Made by a program: the position numbers and the translations under genes. Under the pieces are notes generated by a model. It saw only the letters and a list, made by a program, of their open reading frames with translations, searched no databases and had not been told where the DNA came from. This document shows positions 18,073 through 26,511 of a stretch of 64,000 nucleotides of DNA, one piece after another. How positions within the stretch are numbered: the first letter of the stretch is position 1; every line of letters starts with the position of its first letter. The stretch spans positions 1 to 64,000 of the forward strand of contig NZ_FNXF01000016.1 of NCBI RefSeq assembly GCF_900108485.1. Reading direction: 5' to 3'. This DNA is from Rheinheimera pacifica (GTDB lineage Bacteria; Pseudomonadota; Gammaproteobacteria; Enterobacterales; Alteromonadaceae).

Positions 18073-19095
18073 TTAACTCCAGCCTTCGAGCACGACTTTC
18101 CCAATAGCAGTACCGCTTTCCAGCAGTTGATGCGCACTACGCAAATTAGCCGCATTTATACTACCCAGGGTTTGCTTTAGCGTGGTTTTTATCTGACCTT
18201 GCTGAATAAGCCGCGCTAAATCGGTTAACAGCTGATGCTGCGCGTTCATATCCGGCGTGCCGAACATGGCACGGGTAAACATAAACTCCCAGTGCAGCGA
18301 AATACTTTTTTGCTTCAGCGGCATAATATCAAGGCCGCCAACCGGATCGTCTATCAGCGCCAGCTTGCCCTGCGGTGCCAGTAACTGCACCAGCTCAGCA
18401 TAATGCTGGTCGGTGTGGGTTAAACTGGCAACATGGCTTACGCAGCTTAAATCCAGCGCTTTTAGCTGTGGCAGCAACGGCTGGCTGTGATCCAGCACAT
18501 AATGGGCACCCAACTCCGTTACCCATTGTTTGGTTTCAGGCCTTGATGCCGTAGCAATAATTGTTGCTGTGGTTAACTGCCGGGCCAGTTGTACCAGCAC
18601 TGAGCCTACGCCACCGGCTGCGCCCGTTATCAGCAACACCGGGCGTGGATGCTTTAAACTGGGCTGCTGAATTTCCAGCCGGTCAAACAACAGCTCCCAG
18701 GCGGTAATAGCGGTTAATGGCAAAGCCGCTGCTTCGGCGTAGCTTAAGTTCTCGGGCATTACTGCAGCCAGGCGTTCATCAACCAGTTGCAGCTCGCTGT
18801 TGCTGCCAGGGCGGGTAAGTGAACCGGCATAAAACACTTTGTCGCCCACTTTAAATAAACTGACGTCTTCACCTACTGCGACCACTTCTCCGGCTGCGTC
18901 CCAACCCAGCACTTTATATTGGCCGGCTTCAGGCTGAACCCGTTTTCTGATTTTAGTATCCACCGGGTTAACGGATATTGCGTGCACCCGCACCAGAATA
19001 TCCTGCCCGCTGGCTACCGGATCTGCTAGCTCAATATCAACCAGGGCTTGTGGATCGGTTGCCGCTAGTGACTGCTGATAACCTACTGCTTTCAT
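18073..19095 (-). CDS. Zinc-free quinone oxidoreductase (MDR family)
   Basis: A 340-residue NADPH-dependent reductase of the medium-chain dehydrogenase/quinone oxidoreductase group. The sequence has the GroES-like N-terminal half (VHAISVNPVDTKIRKR) and the Rossmann motif GAAGGVGSVLVQLARQL (about 155-171). The cysteine/histidine zinc ligands of classical alcohol dehydrogenases are absent. The start at 19095 has GGAG eight bases upstream. It follows the response regulator by 28 bp, so it is probably the third gene of a kinase-regulator-reductase operon. The substrate may be a quinone or other electrophile; this is inference. Confidence 0.85.
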   Translation of the reverse strand: MKAVGYQQSLAATDPQALVDIELADPVASGQDILVRVHAISVNPVDTKIRKRVQPEAGQYKVLGWDAAGEVVAVGEDVSLFKVGDKVFYAGSLTRPGSNSELQLVDERLAAVMPENLSYAEAAALPLTAITAWELLFDRLEIQQPSLKHPRPVLLITGAAGGVGSVLVQLARQLTTATIIATASRPETKQWVTELGAHYVLDHSQPLLPQLKALDLSCVSHVASLTHTDQHYAELVQLLAPQGKLALIDDPVGGLDIMPLKQKSISLHWEFMFTRAMFGTPDMNAQHQLLTDLARLIQQGQIKTTLKQTLGSINAANLRSAHQLLESGTAIGKVVLEGWS

Positions 19096-19123
19096 TTTTA
19101 TTCTCCAAGTTTTGCTGCCTACC

Positions 19124-20494
19124 TTAATCTGCCAGTTGGTAGCGATCAATTTTTTTTAGTAACCCCTGCCGGGATAACCCCAGTTGGCGTGCGGCCTGGC
19201 TTTTGTTACCGTTACATTGCTCAAGCGCTTGTTTAATCATGCGTATTTCTAATTGTTGCACGGCCTGGTCTAACAATTGTAGACCCGCTTCTGTTACCGC
19301 TTGTGTAGTGCCCGCACTACCGGCTTCGGGGTGTAGTAAGCTGATATCGGCCATACTAATTACTCCGCCCTGAGCCACAGCAGCGACGCTTTCCAGCGTG
19401 TTTTTCAGCTCACGGATATTACCCGGCCAGTCGCGTTGTAAAAACCAGCTTAGGGCAGTACTGTCCAGCTTCAAACGCTGCCCCTGTTGCTGTGATAACT
19501 GTTCAAGAAAAAACTGCAGTAACAGCGGTATATCCTGGCTGCGGCTGCTAAGTGCTACCGTTTCCAGCGTAATGCCTTTAATACGGTAATATAAATCTTC
19601 ACGAAACAGCCCTTTTTGTACCAGTTGTGGCAAATTAGCATTGGTGGCAGAAATAAGCCGCAAATCAATTTTCTGCTGCTCACGGCCGCCAACCGGGAAA
19701 AAGGTGCCTTCCTGCAATACCCGTAACAGCTTAACCTGCATCGGTAATGGCATTTCGCCAATTTCGTCGAGAAACAAGGTGCCACCATCGGCCAGTTTCA
19801 GCAACCCCGGCCGGTCTTTATCGGCCCCGGTAAAAGCGCCTTTAACATAGCCAAACAACTCGCTTTCGAGCAAATCAGCCGGAATAGCGCCGCAATGCAC
19901 TGACACAAAGGCTTGCTCTGCGCGCCGGCTTAGCTCATGCAATGCGCGTGATACCACCTCTTTGCCGGTACCGGATGGCCCGGTTACCAGCACCCGTACA
20001 TCGGTAGGGGCAATACGCTGGATCAGCGTGCGCATAGCTTCCATCGCCGGTGATACACCAATTAAGCGCTGCACTGCTGTGCTGGCCTGACGCTGCTGCT
20101 TTAGCTGGCTAAGCTCTTGCTCCAATTGATGCTTACCCAGCGCGCGTTTTATTACCACGGCCAGTAAATCCGGATCGACCGGCTTGGCAATAAAATCCCA
20201 GGCGCCTAACGCTATAGCATCCAGCGCCAGTTGCCGCTCGGCATGGCCGGTTAAAATAATTACCGGCCTTGAAATAAGCTCTGGCAGGGCCTGTAGCGTA
20301 TGTTGCGGGTTAAATTCGGGCGGTAATGATAAATCCAGCAAAATCAGATCAGCATCAAATTGCTGCAGTTGCTGGCGAGCCACGGTTAAATCTGCCGCCG
20401 TCACCACCTGATAACCACTGTTTTGCAGCCAGCTTTGCGCCAGTTGGCGAAACGCCGGTTCATCGTCGATCAGTAAAATACGGCCTTTATTCAT
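19124..20494 (-). CDS. Sigma-54-dependent response regulator
   Basis: A 456-residue NtrC-type activator. Receiver domain at 1-120 with the phospho-acceptor Asp in LILLDLSLP; AAA+ domain (about 142-370) with Walker A GPSGTGKE, GAFTGA (the loop that touches sigma-54) and DEIGEMPL (Walker B); Fis-type helix-turn-helix at the C-terminus (NKSQAARQLGLSRQGLLKK). Its gene overlaps that of the kinase by 8 bp, so the two form a cognate pair. The sigma-54 promoter across the divergent region (22479-22494) is the obvious target. Confidence 0.94.
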   Translation of the reverse strand: MNKGRILLIDDEPAFRQLAQSWLQNSGYQVVTAADLTVARQQLQQFDADLILLDLSLPPEFNPQHTLQALPELISRPVIILTGHAERQLALDAIALGAWDFIAKPVDPDLLAVVIKRALGKHQLEQELSQLKQQRQASTAVQRLIGVSPAMEAMRTLIQRIAPTDVRVLVTGPSGTGKEVVSRALHELSRRAEQAFVSVHCGAIPADLLESELFGYVKGAFTGADKDRPGLLKLADGGTLFLDEIGEMPLPMQVKLLRVLQEGTFFPVGGREQQKIDLRLISATNANLPQLVQKGLFREDLYYRIKGITLETVALSSRSQDIPLLLQFFLEQLSQQQGQRLKLDSTALSWFLQRDWPGNIRELKNTLESVAAVAQGGVISMADISLLHPEAGSAGTTQAVTEAGLQLLDQAVQQLEIRMIKQALEQCNGNKSQAARQLGLSRQGLLKKIDRYQLAD

Positions 20495-22364
20495 CTGCTG
20501 TGTCTTCTGTATTTAAGTTAAAGCGTAATTCAAAGCTAACCGGCCAGCCCAGATCGGTGCGGTGGTTAACCTCACCACCATGTGCCTGCATAATACGCCG
20601 CACTATGGCCAGCCCCAGGCCACTGCCACCAGCCCGTTTGCTGACAAACGGCTGAAACAGGCTGCTGTGTTGCTCACTGGCAATAGCCGGGCCGTTATTA
20701 TGGACATACAGTAGCAATTGCGTGTCCTGTTGCTGCGCCTGCAGCTTAATAATGGCACCACTCTGATTACGGCAAAATGCCAGCGCATTATCCAGCAGGT
20801 TTACGATAACCTGCTGCAAGCGGTATACGTCAGCGGTGATCAACAGTTGTTCATCTACATCCAACTGGCAGCTTACCCCTTGCCAGTTATGTTGCTGTAT
20901 CAGGCTTTGCAGCAGGGCATTAAGCGGTACAGTGGTTAATTGCAACTGCAACTGGCCGGAGTAACTCAGTAAATCGGCTATCAGGCGGTCGGCGCGTTTT
21001 AACTGTTGCTGAATATGCTGGCGGGTATCGTCAGCGGTACTTGCTGCTGCCATAGCAATAATATTCAACGGGTTTCGTAGTTCATGCGCCATTGCGGCCG
21101 ACAATGCGCCAAGCTCAACCAGATGCTGTTGATCCAGCCGTTTACGCTCAGCTTCGGCCAGTTTTAAAGATTGCTCCAGAATACGGCAACTGCTTAGCAA
21201 TAAGGCAGCAAACACCTCGCCTTGCAGCCGGTAGCCCGGCGTCACATCATCCCAGCCTTTAAGCTCATAATGCCAGCCCTCGGCCCCGCGCTGGCAGTGA
21301 ATTTGCAGCTGTGCCGCCACTGCCTGAGTTTGTGGCAAATGCACGGCCACCCGCATACGTAACTGTTGCGATAACAATTTACTGCCAAGGGCTGCCAGCT
21401 CACTCCAGCTTTCAGTTTGCTGTAACTGTAAACGCCAGCGCTCCAGCAAGGCTTCATTTAAGGTAACGCCGGGGTATATTAACCGCCTGGCCAGCGCGGC
21501 TACCGGCTGATAACAGGCTGCAGACAATAACAGCAACAAAGCTGAATATAACCAAAGCTGTAATGCCGGAACCGCCGACAATGCCTGCATACCAAACTGC
21601 CCCAGCATGGCACTGACCAGTGCCATCAGTGCCAGCACCACCAACAACATGCAAAACCACAACAACGCTTTATTGGCAAAGGCATTAATGGCCAGCACCT
21701 GATACCGCACCACACCATACACCAGTAACAGCAGGTAGCTGGGTAGTAACAACATCGGATACGGATACCAGGTCAGGCCAAGTGACGGAAAAATAAAACT
21801 GGTAGCCAGCAACAAGCCCCAGCCGCCGGCAATAAACATGGCACCAATAGAACGCCTGCGGTTACCAGAATGATGCCGCCAGCCATACAGCAGCACGCCA
21901 TGGGCGGCAATACCTAATAGCACGGTATAAACCAAATTTAGCCAGCCCAGCCCCTGAAAAGCAAAAAAGGCACTAAAGCCGGTAGTAACAATGATTTTGC
22001 CGCCATTAAACAGCCAGCTTAGGGCAATTAGCAGACAAGTGAAGCCATAGAGTAAAGGGATCTGCCGTTGTAGCACCTTTAGCCGTGACGACAATGGCCG
22101 GCCAGCCGCAACAAACTGCAACGCAAAGTGTAAAAAGCACATTGGCATCAGCGGGTTTGCCAGTACCAATGCAATACCCAGTTGTGGCCACTGATGCAAA
22201 ATGGCGATATGCCCGGCGCACCACAGCGCCATCATAGCGGCAAAACCGGCTAATGCCGGCATACCTGGCTGGCGTTGCCCCTGCCAGAGTAACCAGCCAG
22301 CCAGCAACACCGCACAGATACTGGTTAACAGCATGCTTATTTCAAATACTAAATACAGTGGCAC
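20487..22364 (-). CDS. Membrane sensor histidine kinase
   Basis: A 625-residue kinase. About residues 1-290 hold some nine or ten membrane helices with little periplasmic loop, suggesting the signal is sensed in or at the membrane (for example quinol state; inference). A linker of about 130 residues precedes the H-box (SAAMAHELRNPLNIIAMAA) and the ATPase domain with N (NLLDNALAF) and G motifs (GSGLGLAIVRRI). Translation appears to start at a GTG at 22364, preceded by GAGG at six bases; that GAGG lies inside the palindrome 22365-22381. Confidence 0.9.
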   Translation of the reverse strand: MPLYLVFEISMLLTSICAVLLAGWLLWQGQRQPGMPALAGFAAMMALWCAGHIAILHQWPQLGIALVLANPLMPMCFLHFALQFVAAGRPLSSRLKVLQRQIPLLYGFTCLLIALSWLFNGGKIIVTTGFSAFFAFQGLGWLNLVYTVLLGIAAHGVLLYGWRHHSGNRRRSIGAMFIAGGWGLLLATSFIFPSLGLTWYPYPMLLLPSYLLLLVYGVVRYQVLAINAFANKALLWFCMLLVVLALMALVSAMLGQFGMQALSAVPALQLWLYSALLLLLSAACYQPVAALARRLIYPGVTLNEALLERWRLQLQQTESWSELAALGSKLLSQQLRMRVAVHLPQTQAVAAQLQIHCQRGAEGWHYELKGWDDVTPGYRLQGEVFAALLLSSCRILEQSLKLAEAERKRLDQQHLVELGALSAAMAHELRNPLNIIAMAAASTADDTRQHIQQQLKRADRLIADLLSYSGQLQLQLTTVPLNALLQSLIQQHNWQGVSCQLDVDEQLLITADVYRLQQVIVNLLDNALAFCRNQSGAIIKLQAQQQDTQLLLYVHNNGPAIASEQHSSLFQPFVSKRAGGSGLGLAIVRRIMQAHGGEVNHRTDLGWPVSFELRFNLNTEDTADE

Positions 22365-22381
22365 TGTAAACCTCGTTTACA
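22365..22381. promoter_or_regulatory. Palindromic operator 1
   Basis: TGTAAACCTCGTTTACA is an inverted repeat of TGTAAAC around three bases. It directly abuts the GTG start of the kinase gene and includes its GAGG ribosome binding site on the minus strand. A second copy lies 35 bp away (centre to centre). Likely bound by the adjacent response regulator. Confidence 0.7.
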
Positions 22382-22399
22382 TTAACCTGGTTCGCAAAG

Positions 22400-22416
22400 C
22401 GTAAACCTTGTTTACA
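22400..22416. promoter_or_regulatory. Palindromic operator 2
   Basis: GTAAACCTTGTTTAC, identical in both arms to operator 1 and differing only in the central base. It lies about 97 bp upstream of the expected sigma-54 start site; operator 1 lies about 132 bp upstream. These are normal distances for enhancers of NtrC-type activators. Confidence 0.7.
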
Positions 22417-22440
22417 CATCAAGCAAGAAAAATATAAAAA

Positions 22441-22454
22441 TTGATATAAATCAT
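22441..22454. promoter_or_regulatory. Possible FNR-type box
   Basis: TTGATATAAATCAT matches the FNR/Anr consensus TTGAT-N4-ATCAA in nine of ten positions. It lies about 58 bp upstream of the predicted sigma-54 start, in front of a cytochrome bd operon, a common oxygen-regulated target. A single near-match could be chance. Confidence 0.45.
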
Positions 22455-22478
22455 AAACTAATAAGTATACCCACAAAG

Positions 22479-22494
22479 TGGTAAGCATCTTGCA
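22479..22494 (+). promoter_or_regulatory. Sigma-54 (-24/-12) promoter
   Basis: TGGTAAGCATCTTGCA fits the consensus TGGCACG-N4-TTGCA: the GG and GC dinucleotides have the exact required spacing and only two of the twelve specified bases differ. Transcription would start near 22505, about 39 bases before the first small ORF. The divergent gene pair encodes a sigma-54 activator. Confidence 0.75.
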
Positions 22495-22543
22495 AATCTG
22501 GCTATATCTAAACTGAACAGATTTCGCATTAAGAGAGTAAGTT

Positions 22544-22648
22544 ATGAATAGTAGTTTATTAATCACTGAAGTTCTGGCTTTAAGCCTGATGGTGGCAGTA
22601 GCTTTAGCGCCTGCTTTATACCGCTATTTACAGCAACGGAGACGCTGA
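22544..22648 (+). CDS. 34-residue single-span membrane protein before cydA
   Basis: A short ORF with ATG at 22544, preceded by AAGAGAG, and TGA one base before the cydA ATG. The peptide has one hydrophobic helix (about residues 5-25: LLITEVLALSLMVAVALAPA) and a basic end (QQRRR). It fills the space between the sigma-54 promoter and cydA without a gap, which supports it being translated. Small accessory subunits such as CydX or CydH are known for bd oxidases, but this one is not an evident homologue of either. Confidence 0.6.
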   Translation: MNSSLLITEVLALSLMVAVALAPALYRYLQQRRR

Positions 22649-22649
22649 T

Positions 22650-24050
22650 ATGGAACTGGATGCTGCGCTGCTATCCCGTCTGCAGTTTGCTTTTACTGTT
22701 AGTTTTCATATTATTTTTCCGTCTATTACCATCGGCCTGGCAACACTGATTGCTATTTGGGAAGGCTTATGGCTGAAAACCGGCAACCCAGTCTATTTGC
22801 AACTGGCTAAATTCTGGATCAAACCCTTTGCCATTACCTTTGGTATGGGGGTGGTGTCGGGCATAGTGCTGTCATACGAATTTGGCACTAACTTTTCTGA
22901 GTTTTCCCGCATTACCGGTGCAGTACTGGGGCCATTAATGGCCTATGAAGTGCTGACGGCGTTTTTCCTTGAAGCCGGCTTTCTCGGCATTATGCTGTTT
23001 GGCTGGCAACGTGTCGGGCCTAAGCTGCATTTTATGGCTACTGTGGTAGTAGCGGTAGGTACCTGGATTTCAGCTTTCTGGATTATTGCCGCCAACTCCT
23101 GGATGCACACGCCGGCCGGGCACATTATTGTTGATGGTGTGTTTCAGGTAGAGAGCTGGTGGCAGGTGATCTTTAACCCGTCAATGCCATACCGCTTTAC
23201 TCACATGTTACTGGCAGCCTTTATTACCGGCACTTTTGTGGTGTTAGCCACCAGCGCCTGGCAACTGCGGCACAGCGAGCATAAAAACATGGCGCGCAAA
23301 GGCTTGTCGATGACACTGTGGCTAGCACTGATTTTAACGCCACTGCAGGCTTATGTCGGCGACTTGCACGGCCTGAATGTAAAAGAACATCAGCCGGTTA
23401 AACTGGCCGCGATGGAAGGGATTTGGGCCGAACGCGAAGCCGGTGCGCCACTGCTGTTATTTGCCATTCCCGACAGAGCGGCCGAAAAAAATCATTTTGA
23501 AATTGGTATTCCCAAACTCGCCAGCCTGATTTTAACCCACGACCCTGACGGTGAACTGATGGGCTTAAAGGCCGTACCGGCCGACGAGCGGCCTAATGTT
23601 GCCGTAGTGTTTTTCTCGTTCCGCGTAATGGTGGGTATTGGCGTACTGATGATTTTAATCGCGCTTACCGGTGCTTTTTTACGCTGGCGCGGCAGCTTAT
23701 ACCAAAGCCGCTGGTTTTTAACCGCCTGCAGCTATCTGGCACCCAGCGGTATTATTGCCGTACTGGCAGGCTGGTATGTGGTAGAAGTAGGCCGCCAGCC
23801 CTGGCTGGTGCATGGCCTGGTTCGCACCATTGATGTGGTATCGCCCCTGCCGGCCGAACGGGTGCTGTTTTCACTCACCTTGTTTGTGCTGACATACAGC
23901 CTGCTGTTTGGCGTTTATCTGTACTTTATGCGCAAGCTTATCCGCAAAGGGCCGCCGCCAATGGAAAAACTGTCGCAGCAGCTGATTGGTGTTAAAGCGT
24001 CGGGCTATGCCGTAGCACTGGCCAAACAAATAAAACCGGAACAGGAGTAA
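22650..24050 (+). CDS. cydA: Cytochrome bd-type ubiquinol oxidase subunit I
   Basis: Subunit I of the quinol oxidase that reduces oxygen to water. The 466 residues have the family opening SRLQFAFTVSFHIIFPSITIG with the haem ligand His, GMGVVSGIVLSYEFGTNF, the second haem-ligand histidine in RFTHMLLAAF, and ADHVE-equivalent loops. At 466 residues with a short region after GDLHGLNVKEHQPVK, it belongs to the short-Q-loop group that includes cyanide-insensitive oxidases (CioA), unlike the 522-residue E. coli CydA. It is followed by cydB after 5 bp. Confidence 0.93.
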   Translation: MELDAALLSRLQFAFTVSFHIIFPSITIGLATLIAIWEGLWLKTGNPVYLQLAKFWIKPFAITFGMGVVSGIVLSYEFGTNFSEFSRITGAVLGPLMAYEVLTAFFLEAGFLGIMLFGWQRVGPKLHFMATVVVAVGTWISAFWIIAANSWMHTPAGHIIVDGVFQVESWWQVIFNPSMPYRFTHMLLAAFITGTFVVLATSAWQLRHSEHKNMARKGLSMTLWLALILTPLQAYVGDLHGLNVKEHQPVKLAAMEGIWAEREAGAPLLLFAIPDRAAEKNHFEIGIPKLASLILTHDPDGELMGLKAVPADERPNVAVVFFSFRVMVGIGVLMILIALTGAFLRWRGSLYQSRWFLTACSYLAPSGIIAVLAGWYVVEVGRQPWLVHGLVRTIDVVSPLPAERVLFSLTLFVLTYSLLFGVYLYFMRKLIRKGPPPMEKLSQQLIGVKASGYAVALAKQIKPEQE

Positions 24051-24055
24051 CACTA

Positions 24056-25099
24056 ATGGAACTGCAAATAGGTCTACCGTTGTTTTACTTCTTGCTGCTG
24101 GGTTTTGCCATTTTAATGTACGTGCTGCTGGATGGCTTCGACTTGGGCATTGGCATTTTGTACCCCTGGTTTAACACTGATGCCGAACACGACCATTTAA
24201 TGCGTTCTATTTCGCATGTTTGGGATGGCAACGAAACCTGGCTGGTGTTTGGTGGTGTGATCCTGTTTGGCGCTTTTCCGCTGGCGTATGCCAGTATTGC
24301 GTCGTTATTGTACCTGCCGATTATGCTGATGCTGATTGGCCTGATCTTTCGCGGAGTCGCGTTTGAATACCGCTTTAAATCCCATACCTCTAAAGTATGG
24401 TGGAACCGGGCTTTTGCTATAGGTTCCAGCCTGGCAGCGTTTTGTCAGGGCCTGATGCTGGGTGTGTTAGTGCAAGGTGTTGATGCCGACAGCATAGCCT
24501 CGTCCAGCCTGCAGTGGTTAACGCCGTTTAGCCTGTTTACCGGTTTAGCCGTTATGGCAGGCTATGCTTTGCTGGGCTGTACTTACCTGACGATGAAAAG
24601 CAGGGGTGAAATTCAGCAAAAAGCAGCCCGCTATGGCCAACGCTTGCTGCTATTCGTTATGCTGGCAATGTTGTTAGTGAGTTTATTTACGCTGTACCAG
24701 CAACCGGAAATCCGCGAGCGCTGGTTTGGCGGCGCCCACAGCCTGATACTGATGTTATTGCCGCTGCTGGCAATACTGGCAGCCCGGCTGTTATTCCGTG
24801 ATTTGGGCCGGGTGCAGCGCCAGTTTGCTGCAGAGGCTGATATTAGCATCCGCCACGAAAGCCGCCCGTTCTGGCTGGCGGCCAGTTTGTTTTTGCTGGC
24901 GTTTGCCGGTTTGGTTGCCGGGTTATTCCCTTATTTACTGCCGCACCAAATCAGCTTTTATACCGCGGCGGCACCTGACAGCAGCCTGAGCTTTATGCTA
25001 CCGGGCGTACTGATCTTTTTACCGCTGATCCTGGCATACACCCTGTGGGGTTATCATATCTTTCGCGGTAAGGTCGAAGACTACGAGGAGGGTTACTAA
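24056..25099 (+). CDS. cydB: Cytochrome bd-type ubiquinol oxidase subunit II
   Basis: Subunit II, 347 residues, with the diagnostic N-terminus YVLLDGFDLGIGILYPWF and HVWDGNETWLVFGGVILFGA. Eight or so membrane helices follow. It partners CydA to form the oxidase core. Its TAA overlaps the ATG of the next small gene (TAATG), so the two are translationally coupled. Confidence 0.93.
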   Translation: MELQIGLPLFYFLLLGFAILMYVLLDGFDLGIGILYPWFNTDAEHDHLMRSISHVWDGNETWLVFGGVILFGAFPLAYASIASLLYLPIMLMLIGLIFRGVAFEYRFKSHTSKVWWNRAFAIGSSLAAFCQGLMLGVLVQGVDADSIASSSLQWLTPFSLFTGLAVMAGYALLGCTYLTMKSRGEIQQKAARYGQRLLLFVMLAMLLVSLFTLYQQPEIRERWFGGAHSLILMLLPLLAILAARLLFRDLGRVQRQFAAEADISIRHESRPFWLAASLFLLAFAGLVAGLFPYLLPHQISFYTAAAPDSSLSFMLPGVLIFLPLILAYTLWGYHIFRGKVEDYEEGY

Positions 25100-25230
25100 T
25101 GGTAAAACTATCACTGCCAAACGGACGGCCATTGCCGAAAATAGTCTGGTTTATCCTGCTGTATCTGGTGGGTTTAGGTAGCCTGACCTTAGTTGCCCTG
25201 TTGCTGAAAAGCCTGCTATCCGGGCTGTAA
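25099..25230 (+). CDS. 43-residue membrane protein, DUF2474-like
   Basis: A small ORF directly coupled to cydB by a TAATG overlap. A polar N-terminus (NGRPLPK) precedes one hydrophobic helix (about residues 14-40, IVWFILLYLVGLGSLTLVAL). Position and sequence pattern agree with the DUF2474 proteins found after cydB in CIO-type oxidase operons, which are thought to be accessory subunits. The assignment rests on pattern and place, not on a search. Confidence 0.7.
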   Translation: MVKLSLPNGRPLPKIVWFILLYLVGLGSLTLVALLLKSLLSGL

Positions 25231-25245
25231 ACGCCACTGTGTCGT

Positions 25246-25290
25246 GCAAAAATAGTCGTTAATCGCAATTTGCGGCTATTTTTGCAGCGC
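25246..25290 (+). terminator. Possible terminator of the bd oxidase operon
   Basis: Inverted repeat GCAAAAATAG/CTATTTTTGC (25246-25255 and 25276-25285) with extra CG pairing inside. The T run is within the second arm and not after it, so efficiency is uncertain. Confidence 0.5.
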
Positions 25291-25373
25291 CCCCTTGCGC
25301 CGGTTAACACAAGCGCTCATTATCAAATGACATCGTGTTACTTTAAAACGATGTATTAAGTGAATGAGGGTGT

Positions 25374-25691
25374 ATGCGCTGGCTAAGTAGTTTTGCCTTA
25401 CTGTTGTATCTAAGTTTATTGTGCACGCCGCAAGCCTTTGCTGTGCATGATCAGCGCTTGTCGCCGCTGGCAGATACGCAGTTTCATGCCCTTACGCCAT
25501 CTGTTTCACATCACACGGTAACGACAGAACAAGACAGTACTGACGAACCACAACCCGTGCTGCCGCTGTCTGCCGGGGTTACCAGTTTAGCTTTTTCCAG
25601 CACAGTTTATGCTGTGCGCAGTGTATTTAATAAAGCACCTTTCTTAGTTTCACTGCAGGCCCGCGCCCCGCCGGTTTTCTCCTCACATTAA
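25374..25691 (+). CDS. Small secreted protein, unknown
   Basis: A 105-residue protein with a signal peptide (MRWLSSFALLLYLSLLCTPQAFA, cleavage near 23). The mature part is low in charge and has a His-rich patch (PSVSHHTVTTEQD) and a second hydrophobic stretch (SAGVTSLAFSSTVYAV). GTGTATG precedes the start. I recognise no family. It is followed 85 bp later by the CBS protein, with which it may share a transcript. Confidence 0.5.
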   Translation: MRWLSSFALLLYLSLLCTPQAFAVHDQRLSPLADTQFHALTPSVSHHTVTTEQDSTDEPQPVLPLSAGVTSLAFSSTVYAVRSVFNKAPFLVSLQARAPPVFSSH

Positions 25692-25776
25692 GTTTCAACC
25701 AGAACAGCAGCGCTGTTCATACTTAAAGTATTTTTTAGCCGGTATGGCCTCTGCGTGCCGGTATGTGAGGAACACC

Positions 25777-26337
25777 ATGAAAACATTAGCATTATATTCT
25801 GTTGAAGCCATTGATCATTTAGTACAACCTACTGATTTCGATGGTATGACCTTAAACTCACCGGCACTGACGGTGGTAACCGATTTTAAACACAGCCAAC
25901 CTAATGTTGTGGCGGCATCGACCACAGCACGTGAAGCGCTGGACATGATGCAGCAAGAGCAAACCAAACTTAAGCTGGTAGTAGATCACGACGCCGAACT
26001 GGTGGGGTTACTACACCTTGACCAGTTGTCAGATCAGTCAATTATGCGCCGCATTGCCTTTGGCGACAGCCGCGATGACATTACTGTAGCGGATTTAATG
26101 CGCCCGCGTGAGCGTATTAAAGCGCTGGCATATCAGCAATTGCAGCACTGCAGCATTGCTGATGTGGTTAATACGCTGCAATCGAGCGGTGAGCAACACT
26201 GTGTGGTCATTGACCGTGAATCACACCAGATCCGCGGTGTAATAAGCGCGCAGGATATTGCCCGGCGTTTGCGCATGCAGCTGCATATTCAGCAAGCACC
26301 CACCTTTTTGCACATCTTCGACAGCTTATCTGCATAA
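25777..26337 (+). CDS. CBS-domain protein
   Basis: A 186-residue soluble protein. The ATG at 25777 has GAGG nine bases upstream and is preferred over an ATG eleven codons earlier. Two CBS motifs occupy about 50-110 (STTAREALDMMQQEQTKLKL) and 110-175 (VADLMRPRERIKAL, IRGVISAQDIARRLRM). CBS pairs bind adenosine nucleotides and usually regulate a partner enzyme or channel; no partner is evident nearby. A strong terminator follows. Confidence 0.8.
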   Translation: MKTLALYSVEAIDHLVQPTDFDGMTLNSPALTVVTDFKHSQPNVVAASTTAREALDMMQQEQTKLKLVVDHDAELVGLLHLDQLSDQSIMRRIAFGDSRDDITVADLMRPRERIKALAYQQLQHCSIADVVNTLQSSGEQHCVVIDRESHQIRGVISAQDIARRLRMQLHIQQAPTFLHIFDSLSA

Positions 26338-26343
26338 AACTAT

Positions 26344-26383
26344 AACGGCTGGCCTTAGTGCCAGCCGTTGGCTTTTTCTTTGT
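26344..26383 (+). terminator. Terminator after CBS-domain gene
   Basis: Ten-base stem AACGGCTGGC/GCCAGCCGTT with a six-base loop, followed by GGCTTTTTCTTTG. Good intrinsic terminator. Confidence 0.85.
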
Positions 26384-26511
26384 TATATTCCCGCAGCATA
26401 ATGGCTATGCCGCTTAAAACCCGCGCTTTGCCGCTGTGGGGTTTGTACTTCTGTATGGATCAGGTTAGGTTTAAACAAAAATAAACTTAAACTGCACTAT
26501 CCGGGAGCATT

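Noticed and set aside
22365-22416. Biotin (BirA) operator
   Set aside because: The half-site TGTAAAC resembles the BirA half-site, but BirA arms are separated by about 15-16 bases, not three, and there is no biotin gene nearby.
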